Shown here in pieces: positions 14,401 through 26,400 of a stretch of DNA of 64,000 nt. Location of the stretch: the NCBI GenBank assembly GCA_964036295.1, contig OZ038462.1:25059863-25123862 (forward strand), written 5' to 3'. Each line of letters opens with the position of its first letter. The stretch's first letter is position 1. The notes under the pieces were generated by a model that did not search any database, was not told where the DNA came from, and saw only the letters and a program-made list of their open reading frames with translations. Origin of the DNA: Plumapathes pennacea (lineage: Eukaryota; Cnidaria; Anthozoa; Antipatharia; Myriopathidae). Made by a program: the position numbers and the translations under genes.

Positions 14401-17400
14401 TCTGTCTTGATCAGTCTCTCGGACTCCATCAGGAACGCGCTCACATTTTCACAATTCTCCTGCCATTCTTCAAACTTGGTGTACTCGTCTGTAATGTCCA
14501 ACGCAACTCGTTCCAGCCTAAAAAAAAGGTTAATAAGTGTACCCCCACAACATCATTAAACATCATCACCTAAGGCTGGTTAACACGAGTAAAGCAAGCG
14601 CAAACGGAAACGCAAGCGACCGGTTAACAGGGTAAAATTTGTGAAGCAAGCGCATTCTCGTGCGCTTCTTTTACCGGGCAAACCAGCCTTTAAACTTTAA
14701 CATGAACGGAATACGGCAATCTTAAACTCTCTATTTGTGAAGCAAGCTCAAATGCAAGGGCAAGAAAGTGGAAACTGATCCATATTCTCTTGTGCTTGCT
14801 TTACCGTGCGAACCAGGGCCCGGTTTTTCAAAGCACGATTAGGCTAATCCTGGATTAAGTCTAAACTTTCTTGTCATTTATAAGCCTGAAAACGTGAAAA
14901 TTTCGTCCACAACGACTTTCTTGCTGACGTTTTAAGCTGGGACAAGCTTTCTAATCCATCTGTGAACAAAACCTGCAGTTTACTGGGAGAGAGGTCGCGA
15001 GAAAGAATTTCGTTAATCCTGGATTAGCTTAATCGACTTTCGAAAAACTGGGCCCAGCCTTTAAACTTTAACATGAATGCTTGGGGTGATGACATGTCTT
15101 GTACTTAACTTGTTACCAACAAACTGGAGAGACTGAAAATTAGATGCAAAATGGACGCCATTTCACCAACCTTAATTCTTTCTCGATTACATCGATGTTA
15201 AGCGTGTTCCAGCGACCGTTCAGTCCGCGCATTCTGTCCTCAATTTTTTGCGTCTGCTCGGTGCTCAGTAGTCCGCTGCGGAGGGCCTGGTCACCAACTG
15301 TCATTACGTCATCGGCAGGTGGTTGCAGGAACGATACTTCCTCCATTAAATTCTGAATGAAAGAGATCGTGACGTCAGATTCTCATTTAACGTGCAACAA
15401 TAATTGTTGTTGTTAGTACCTCATGATCCTCCATCTGTTCGATTAGTTTTTCCAGATTCACGCCAGGTTTGGATCCTCGGCGGAACCTGGAGCCAATCGA
15501 CGCCATGACATCTTTCAAGGATTCCAGTATGGACCACTTCCTGTTCTTTTTGTCTCTCAGTATCTCTTGCAGCCTTTCCCTTTCCCTGTAATCAAGTAAA
15601 TATACCATTTTACCAATATTACCTTTTTGTGGTATATTAAAAAAAACAACTTACAAACCTCACTGTTAGAAACAGAGGCAGCGAAACTATAGGCTCACTC
15701 ATCAATCACATAGCATAAAGAAGGTTCAGTGCTTGTCATTCCAATTATAGTAAGAGCACATCATAAGCCAAGTACTCTGGCTCCCAATAGCTTTTACAGC
15801 ATGTAACGTGACCACATGATGTGACCACGTGACCATACCTCTTCAATCGGTCGTTAGCCTCATCCACAGATGGTTGCCAGGTGACAATCTCATTCTGACT
15901 GGCCTTCTGTTTGACCTCCGAGGGGACTTCTGGACGAGTGTTGAACTCCACACCAATCTGTAAGACAGTGCAACACAGTAACTCGTTTAAAATTGTTACA
16001 AGGTCGAACTCAAAGCATGCGGGCTCTTGACGAGGAAAGCAGTAATGGCTGCAGCGTCAAAAGCACAACCACAACTGTTTAATTGCCCAACTGACCTCTT
16101 TTTCAGCAGGAATTCGTTGCAGCAGTTTGTCTTCAGATTTCTTCAGAGATTTTTCAAACTTGCCAAATTTGTCCTTCCATTCCTCGAGCAAGCCACTCTG
16201 CTTATTCTGCAGATCAAGATTCCTGCCAAGTAAAATTACAACGAGCATGATAATAGTAAAGCAAACATCGTGCAGCGATAATATAGCAATGAAATTATAG
16301 CATGAAAATATTCTGGGCCCGATTGTTTAAACCCCGATTAAGTTAACCCAGGATTAACCAAATTCTTTCTCCCGATTTCTTGGCCATCACACTTCAAAGT
16401 TTCGAGAAAAGACCAACTAAAATGCTTGTTCTTGTTCAAAACATATCGAGGAAGCCGTGTCGTGAGTAAGATCATCTCCTTATTTCCAAATAATGACAGC
16501 AAAGCTTAGACCTAATCCAGGATTAGCTTAATCGTTCTTCGAACAACTGGGCCCTGATAACCCAGAGGGCACGTTGCCCGGCAACGGTAATTAGCCATAC
16601 AACGCATCAGCAACCCAACTCCATACCTGTCTACGTGCAGTTTGATTTTGTCATTCAAGCTATCCCATCGTTCCTCGCAGTCCTGTGCTTCTGTTCGCAA
16701 CGTCAGTTTTTCATCCGGGGTAACGACAGGATCTTTCATCAGCTCATAGGCGTTTTCAGTGGCGTTATTGAAGGTTGGTTTGTAGTCGGCCACTTGTTTA
16801 GAGAATTCCTGAGAAGGACCATTTGAAATTTATGATTTTATAAAAATAAAAATGATAATGCGATAATGCGAACTGTGATAGAAATAGATTTGTGAAAAAT
16901 GTACAAACCTTGAGCTGAGCTGTCTGTTCCACTGCTGCTTTTAGGTCATCTTCAGCTGGACTCATACTTTCTAGTTCAGCATCTTTGGCTTCGATCCAGT
17001 CCTTCACTTCTTCCAAGTTGTCTCGGCACTCGCCTACAGCTTTCGACTTTTTGTCTTCCTCGCTGTTGATCTTATCGTCCAGCCTATGTAAAGTACATAA
17101 TTAGACGCCGTGACACAAGTCTATGCAGTGGGGCGCGTCATGCCGTGTCACGTCATATCGTAATCGAGTCGTGCCGTGCCGTGCCGTGCCGTGCCGTGTC
17201 GTTCCTTGTCGTGTCGTGTCGTGTCGTGTCGTGTTGTACCATGTCATGTCATGTCGTGTCGTGTCGTGTTGTACCGTGTCGTTCCTTGTTGTGTCGTGTC
17301 GTGTCGTGCCGTGCCGCACCTTGTCGTGTCGTGTCGTATCCTGCCGTGTCGTGCCTGCGTACCTGTCTCTCTTGTCATCTAGTGCGGCGACAAAAGCATT

Positions 17401-20400
17401 CCAGCGATCCTTCAGACCATCTGTGTCCTCGGCAACCGTCTTCTTGTCTCCGTCCTCAATGTATGGATCGTCTTGAATTGCATCACACGCACTCTCGACA
17501 TCATGAAACTTTTCTTTATAGATCGGTAACTCCACGTCTATTTCCTATAGAATAATATATTTTAATGGATTAGGGGTATGGCTAACTAACCCTTTTTCAG
17601 GGCAGAGGACGTTCAAGCAAGGGAATGAAACTTACCCGAATTTGTCTCTGCTGTTCCTTGAGACTCTTCAAGTCTTCATCGTCACCTTCTCGCTGTAATT
17701 TTGGTTCCTTTTTCTTGAGCCACAAATCAACTTCGTCTAACCCTGCTCTCCAGTTAATTATTCGTTCGCGGCCCTCCGCCTCGCCTTTCGCTCTCTCGGC
17801 CTCCTCTCTTCTCTTTCGCTCTTCATCTTCGCGTTCCTGCAGCTTCTTTTTTGCTGCCTCGCGCGCTTTCTCTTCTTCTTCAAGAGCATCCAGTTTGTCT
17901 TCCAGTCTTAAAAAAAAAAATAGAATAAAATTATAGCTCTGAGGAGAACGCGAGGTAATTCACTAACAAATCCAAGATTAAGTTTGCTAAATCGGGTTTT
18001 TGTCAAAGGAGTCCATCTTACTTCTCTTGGCGCTCATTGAAATGGTTCTTCACCGCATCCCATCTCTGAGACAATGCATTCTTTGTTTTGTCGACTCCTT
18101 CAAGGTCAGTTTTGTCCAGGCGGCCTCCATCAACAAGTTCCTTGCTGGCTTTGAACACTGCGTCCACGCGGGGCCGGTTACTTTTCAATGTCTCTATGAC
18201 ACCCTTGGGACAGAAAAGCTACGTCACACTGCTTGCCATTTGTATAACATAGAGTCAGAGAGACTGCCTAGTCTCAATACTCTAGTGCAGGTGAGTCGCA
18301 ATAGTGTTGAGAATGACACTTACCCCTTTCATTCCTAAGATCAAAACTCATATTCTCGCAACCTTTTATGAGGAAAATGTATGAGTGATGTGGTGAGAAT
18401 TGATAGTTCAATCTACTGTAGTATGAGCACGGTATCAAAAGCAAAGTTCTCCTTACTGTATAATAAATTTCTGGTGAGAAACTAAAGGAGAAAATTGAAG
18501 TTGATCACTCTTGGGAGTAACCCTTTCACTCCTAAACTCAAAATATGCAGATTCTCCCAATTTTTAAGAAGAAATTGTGTAGGTGATGCAGCAGGAATTG
18601 AAAATTCAATCAGCTTTAATCTGAGCAAGTTATCAAAAGCAAAGTTCTCCTTTCAGTATGGTACATTTCTGAACTGAGGAAGAAAAGTGAGGTTGGTCAG
18701 TCCTGGGAGTGAAAGGGTCAAAGCATTTTAAACACAGCAACAGAACGGCAGAAGGTCTATATTGTTTAGATTCAGTTATATGATAATAATGTTTATTTAC
18801 CTCGTTTTCTTCAAGTTGTCTTTCCACGGTGTCAATGTCGTTCCCGATAGGCTCTTCGTTCTTGATAAGACCCTCGGATTGTGTTAACCCTTGGTTCATT
18901 GTTTCACAATCCTCTTGCCATTCATCAAACTTAGCGTAGTCTCGTGTGATTTCGTGTGCCATGCCTTCCAGCCTAGCAAAAACAAAAACATGCATAGATT
19001 CAAATGAGCTAGATATAACAGAAACCTTCGTAGAAGACTCGAAGCCGCTGATCCAGGGATAACAGGGGCGTCACGTGGTTCTACCCAAGTAATGTAAGCA
19101 GCAACGAAAGAATGATAGTTGACGAGAAGAAAATGGAAGAGAAATGAGAGGAACAAACAGTTCGTTGTATACACCCAGTAAACACTGACTCATAGCAAAT
19201 GACTATCTTTCAAATGCATCTATCACACGAATTTTACCACTATGAAATATTTTAAAAAAGCCCTTTAGATTCCGAAATTAAATAAAAGTGAACCAACCTC
19301 ATTTCTCTCTCGATCACATCGATGTTAAGCGTGTTCCAGCGACCATTGAGCCCTTGCATTCCGTCCCGGATATTTTGAGTCTGCTCGGCATCCAGAACTC
19401 CACTGCGGAGGGCCTGGTCACCAACTGACATGACGTTATCAGCAGATGGTTGTTTAGCTGAAACTTGTGCCATTAAGTCCTACAAAACCAACAACAAATC
19501 GAATTAACTCCAAGTACAACTGAACATTACTTATCTCTTTTCTCTTTCGCGATTACCGAGCCCCGTGTCCTGTTGTTCTAACCCATGTGCATCCTCCGCT
19601 GACCCAATTCGTGCTGTATAATCCTTACCTCGTGGTTGGCCATCTGTTCGATCAGTTTTTCAAGGGTCACGCCGGGTTTGGTTCCTCGACGGAACCTGGA
19701 GCTGATGGAAGCCATGACGTCTTTCAAGGCGTCCAGTATGGACCACTTCCTGTTCTTTTTCTCCTTCAGGATGACTTGAAGTCGCTCTCTCTCCCTTGTA
19801 TATAACGATGAAACAATTAGTAAGCAATTCAGTTTTTCGTCCACAGTGCCTGTAGGCGCTCGAGAGTGAAAACTGCACGCTTATTTACCATAAACCGAGA
19901 GAAATTGAAAACGAGTATGAAGTAGTAACGGCTAGATCACGTGACCCCACCTCTTAAGCTGCTCATTGGCTGCATCAACAGACGACGGCCACGTGATATT
20001 CTCGTTTTTCTCTGCTTTCTCTTTTAGTTCGGGAGGAACTTCGACACTGGTTGTGAGCTCCAGGCCAATCTGTGGAGCCAGAGTTGGACGACAGTTGTCA
20101 ATCAACATGATGGTTACGTCATGACAGTTATAACGTCATCACGGGGGGGGGGTACACCCATATATGAGCCATATAGGTATGTGCCGCGCAAAGGGTATCA
20201 TTTTCAGCATTTTAGTCTGAAATAGGGTATCGATTTTTTTTTTAGCCTTTGGTCTGAAATGGGGTAAAATATTTTGATATTTGGTTCGAAGTAGGGTCAA
20301 AAACGGTTAAAAATCGCATTTTTTGGTCTGAAGTAGGGTGAGGGCTTTCAGTCCCGGGCGGCGCACTCCCACCCAAAATTTTATCCCCTAATCACAGCCA

Positions 20401-23400
20401 TGTCTGCGTCGTTTCGTGTTCTATGTGACATGATAAGCTGGTCGACACTGTCCATCATCTTCTAACCTACCTCTTGCTCAGCGTCGGCTTCATCCTTCAA
20501 TTTGTTTTCTGATTTTTGTAACGACTTGGCAAACTTGCTCGACACTTCTTTCCATTCGTCCACGTATTCATTTTGCCGCTTCTGCTGATCTCGTATCTTG
20601 CTCAGATTACTAAAGGAAAAATATTTTGAAAGTTCAAACCTCTAACAGATATTCCTCACAAAATCAGAACGGCATGTTTAATATTTTCATAAATAAGCAT
20701 GCAATTAGAAACCTCGCACGTGTACAAATCTATCATTCTGGCTACTTTAACTGCAGTCCACTTCCCAGCATTCCATTTTTCATACCTGTCCATGCGCTGT
20801 CTGATCTTGCTATTCAAAGCATCCCACAGTTCCTCGCAGACGTGGGCTTCCGTCTGCAGGGACACTTTATCTTCCGGGGAGGTGAGAGGATCTTTGACAA
20901 GTTTGTAAGCTCCATTCGTGGCAGCAGCGAACGTGGGCTCATATTCAGTGACGTCACTGGATAACAGCTAAGGCAGGTGAAAAAAAAAAAGAGGGAAAGA
21001 AAGAAAAAGACGTCATTAATATTGGAAGTAGTTTCCTGCGTATGGTAGGGTACATCTTATCATCAGTTGACACTATTGTTAAATTTTCACCTTCAACTGT
21101 TCTCTGTCCTTTGTCAAGGTCTCCATGTCCTCTGGAGTCTGATCAATTGAATCCAACTCGCCATTCTTGTCGTCGATCCAGTCCTTCACGGCTTGAAGAT
21201 TGGCGTGGCACGTTGCAAGCTCTTGCGCCTTCTTTTCTTCTTCGTCCAAAATCTTTACATTTAGTCTGAGAAAGGACAGCAGCAAAGATAATTAGTCTCC
21301 CATAATCTTTACAACGCTTAGCTTCTGTTTAGCTTTGTGGTTCCGGGATCGGCAACTTTGTACTTGGACGGAGCTCTCAGTTCTTGTTTATTCTTATGTA
21401 ATGCAAATTAACATCTGGGCCCGGTTCTTCAGAGTCGATAGCGCTCTTCACCGGATAAGTCGCTATCCAGCGGATACGCCCTTTTAAAGGGGCAGTGTTA
21501 TGAGATGCGCATGCCCACGAGTTTGATTGAATCTTGAAAACGTTCGCCCAGTGTTTGAAATCCAACCAAAGGATAGCGCTATCCACTCTTTCAGCAACTA
21601 GGCTCAGTTAACTTAGTACGTAACACAATTTGTGGCATTCTAAACTAACGGAGATACAAGTGATGACCTGTTATTCTTTTCCTTCAGTAAGATCATGAAG
21701 TTATCCCAGTTGTCTTTCAAGTCTTCCATGTCCCCACTTGCGGTCTTTTTATCTTCTTCCGTCACGTTTGGGTCAGCGGCGATATTGTCGAATGCCTCCG
21801 CCACGTTCTGATATCGAGGCTCATAGACGGGTAACTCCCTCTCGATTTCCTGCGAACCAAGTGCGGATTTGAGTTGAATGGAATTGTTTGGAAAATTAAA
21901 ATACCCGGAAAGCAGTTTTTCTGACAAAAAGTTTCGTCTTCTCTGTTTGAAAAGCCACTGATCTTATTATATAGTGCTTCAAATTCAATGAAGAAACTCT
22001 TCAGGGAAAGAACGGAATGTATAGTTCCTGTAAGAACGTTTTAATCTGCATCGGCGTAGAGAAAAAAACGCGATTGTTCATGCAGATAAGCTTAGCGCTT
22101 AGCGCCCATCGCGTGTACCTTTATCTGGCATCGTTGTTCCTTCAGCTCGCTAATGCCTGCGTCATCAGGCTCCCTCCTCAACTTTGGTTCATTTGTTTCA
22201 AGCCACTCTTCTACGTCATCGTAATCTTGTCTCCAAGTGTCCAGTGAGTCGCTAGGTACACCGGCTTCAAGAGAGCTATCCTCCACTACAGCCACCACCT
22301 CTACTGCGCGCCTTTGCTCTTCTTCCTCCTCAAGTCGTTTCAACTTCTCCTGGAGCCTTAAAGAGAATAATGTACTCCATATTACTCTATATTCTCTGTG
22401 ATAGGTTCAACAGAAGGAAATAGAGAAAAACACTTAGATATTGATGAGGCGGCATGCACCAGAGCTGGTCCGTTCCACGATTGGCACACTTCGGAGCTTA
22501 TATCATTGTAAATAATCATACTTTTATATCAATAAAACTATTAGTGATATACACCGTCCTTATGCCCTCTTGATAAACTCTCTCTTGACCAAATTGTGTC
22601 TGTGAGATTTTTAGCGCTCGTTTGTATGTGTTTTCAGTTTTTTTTTTTTTTTTTTTTTTTGCTTTTTTGCTTTTTTGCTTTTTTGCTTTTTTGCTTTTGT
22701 TGCATCGAGCTTACCGAAGTTTTCGTAGCGCAACATAATCCTTGATTCTGTCCCAGCGATTTATTAACAAGGTCAACTCTCCATTGACTTCGTCTCGCTT
22801 GCTCTTGGATAGTTTGTCGTCATGAGTAATGCTTTCACCCAGAGAGAACGTCTCGGCCATTTCAGGTGCTTGGACGTCCACTTCCTTTTCAAACACCTGT
22901 AAAGTACACACAGAGTAATTACACACAAAAAAAGTAAGGTTTCTTTACTTAAACCGGCCGTAAGTAATTCAGCACAGCTGGTGGGGCAGTGTTTCAAACT
23001 GAACGTAAATTTCTTAAAAATCCCAACTGGTCGGAGGCTAATAAGTTGACTATTTATATAGCGTGGCCAGAGATTTGAACTCGGGGATATCGTGTTGCAA
23101 ATTCAGCTAATAGTCAGAGCGAGACTTGAACCTGGGGCTGCTGGATTTTAAGCTTGTTGCCCTAAACCACTCGGCGTCTAAATCCGGCTCCCTAACTACT
23201 CGACCACACTGCCTCCACATTGAGATTAAACTCCTTCCCTGTGGCTTTTTCTCTCACCTCGAGTTTTTCTTGTTGATATTTCACCCCTTCTAATGAAGTC
23301 TCCAATGGATCATCCAAAGCGGAACGTTGCATCTCCAGACTATCCAACGCAAGATTTGCGCGTTCAGAGGAAATGCGCCATTTGTCCAGTGTATCCGTCT

Positions 23401-26400
23401 GCAGACGCTCCAGAGCGCTCAGGTTGTCTTCCAACCTTACACCAAGAAAAAAAAAAGAACTTTTTACTGTATGCAAACTAACAACACTCCCCCCAAAAGA
23501 CGTAAAACACCGACCCTCTTTCTGAGCTGGTTGTGTTGTTTCGTGTGGAGTGAAGTAAGTTTGATGTGGGCAGATGTTGTCAGTGTGTTATTTATTTTAG
23601 ACATGTTCAGTATCGAATCGTTCTTCTTTCAGTTGTTGATCGCTATTACCTCACGTTACGTGCGTTGGCAAAGTTCACAAGATCATTCCAGTTTTCGTTG
23701 CAATCTCGCATTTCCTTTCGCACTTGCTGTCTCTCCTCTTCTCCGAGGCACGGGTCTGTGACAAGGTTGGAGCTGAACTCGTTCAAATCCGTTACTTTCT
23801 CCTGATACACTGGAGCATCCTTGGTCAGCTCCTGAAAGCGTAATTTTAGCAAAAGTAAAAATAAGTATTCATACGTATTCAATTGCGAATTACATAACGT
23901 GACTGCAGTAACTGTAATTGACGAACCGTGGTCCTTTTCCATCGTTGAAAACAATGCGAACAAGAGATAAAAGACACGTTTCGGAGATTTGGCATTTGGT
24001 ATATATAGACAAGGTTCTTCGCTTTTCATCCTTTTTTCTGGCAAATACGTTATAATCTTCTGCTACCGCTACAAAAATACCAACTAAAGGCAACCTGTCA
24101 AACCAGTTGACAAACTGCTATGTTTATAAATGCGTATAGATACTGCACCTGAAATGCGTTTGCTTGTTCCAGAGCCCCTTCAACATCCTGTGCAAGTTCT
24201 GGCTCTTGTTCTATCTTGGGTCTTGTCTCCTCAACCCAGTCATTCACTTCGCCCAGTCCTTCTTGCCACTTTTTCAGCTTATCTCTCTGCTGCGCCTCCA
24301 GTTCGCCAATGGTGTCATCAATTCTGAAAACAAAAAACAATAAATCATCTTTGTAAATCGTGTTTTCATTCTTCCATCTCCGCCACTATCTTCCCAGCAA
24401 ATGTGTTGTGGATCAGTTTGTTACTGTCTTCCTGGTAAGTGTACTATGAACCACTTTGCACTTTTGTGCCTCGTAAGTGTATTGTGAACCACTTTGTAAG
24501 TTTCTGCCTCGTCATTGCATTGTGAACCACTTTGTAATTTTCTACCTGGTCATTGCATTGTGAACCACTTTGTAATTTTCTGCCTGGTAAGTGCATTGTG
24601 AACCACTTTGTAATTTCTGCCTGGTAAGTGTATTGTAGACCAGTTTCTTATTGTCTGCCCAAAGTGTATTGTGGGCCGTCAGACTAGTTCCAACAGACAG
24701 TGCTCTAACAGTGCGAAGTACAGTTGAAAGGATCAGATGGCGCATGCGTACTTGTCTCGTTTCCAGCTGACCAGTTCTTGTAGTTCTTGCCACTTTTGTT
24801 TCAACTCCCGTTGTTCTTTCTGCACGTCGCTGCGGTCTTCCTCTGCCAGGTCTGGGTCCTGTAGTAACTCCTGCCCCATGTCCACTGTATTATTCACATC
24901 TGGTTCATGAGACAGAACTTCTGTATTGAACACCTTAAAATGAGAAAAAAATGTTGTTTTAACTTCAACAATCAATATTATAAAACATCGTCCAAACAAT
25001 TCGCCTTCATTAACAGTGCATGTGCCAACTGCATAAATTAGTTAAAATCTTATTACCTCGATTTCAACTTTTTGCTTTTTGACCGAGTCGAGGTCTGGGG
25101 CGATAGCAAATTGGGTGTTAAGTCTTTCCCGGGCCTGCGATATCCACAGCATCAGCGACTTGTATTTCTTCATCCAACCGTCCAACAGATCATGCTGTTT
25201 TTGTTCGAGCTCCACCATTGTCTGTTGAATGCTGTATAATGGATTGTAGAAAATTAGCTTTTCTCTGCTATTTAACCCTTTCATTCCTAAGCTCAAAATG
25301 CAGATTCTCCCAACCTTTTAGACTAAAAAAAGAGTAATGTAGTGAGGAATATTGATAGTTTAATCAACTTTCATCTCAGCCAGGTATCAAAAGCCAAGTT
25401 CTCCCTATTGTATCATATATATTTCTGGTGAGAAACTGAAGGAGAAAGTCGAAGTGGATCACTACTGGGAGTGAAAGGGTTAACGTTGTCCTCAAATTCC
25501 CTTCCAGAAAATGCAACTTCACTTCTATTCGAGTGATTTTTCTAAAAACTGAATTTTGTGATTCAAGCTGTGTTTTTTGCTCTGGATTTGGATTTGGACA
25601 CTATCGTAACATAGTACTGCAAACAACACAAAGACTCATTACACGCTAAAATACAGACATAGATTTTCAATCAGTAGCATTGCTTACCTCTCTTGTCTGA
25701 AATTGACTTTGACGCATAACTTTTGCCATTCATCGTGGAGAACCATCATTTTATCGTGGACTTCAGAACGAGACTTGACAGCCAGGTAGTCGTCCTCTAA
25801 AAATGTATTCCCCTCGTCAATGATTTCATTTACCTGGAGTTGTCTCTGCATCATGTCCTGGACAACAACCTACGAAGGAGAAATAAACATTTTCAGTATT
25901 TTTACATATTATTTCATAACTGGCTGATGAGTCTTCTGAAATAACCAAGGTCACTTCACCCTGTACATAATGAAACTCAAAACCGAAACCGGACAGCACT
26001 AAAGTTCACAAGACATACATGCACGCATTATGAAACGCGCCTGTGAACACACATTGTATTTGACTGTACACATGTCTGTACCTCAGTCACCGTCTGCTGC
26101 CTTTTCATGACACCAAATGAAGACTCGGGGGACACCGGTCTTTCTTGCATATTGTCAAGCTTTTCCTCCACCCAGGCAAGCAGTTCGTCACATTTCTTGT
26201 GCCACAGAGCAATGTCCTCCTCTTTGTTGTGCGACTTATTTTGGATGTCTTCAAGCCTGCCACAAACAAACAAATAAATAAATAAACAAACAAAACAAAC
26301 AAGCAAACACGAGTCAGTCCTTCTTTCTTTATTCAACCCTTATCTTGTTTTACCACCTTTTCGTTTCCATTCAACTTCTTTTCTGACTTTCTTTTGTGTG

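Noticed and set aside
17123-17555. Cys/Val/Arg-rich ORFs over 17.1-17.5 kb
   Set aside because: Translation of the GTGTC/GTGCC satellite.
23090-23215. A functional tRNA gene
   Set aside because: A and B boxes are present but separated by too much sequence, and no acceptor stem or cloverleaf closes.
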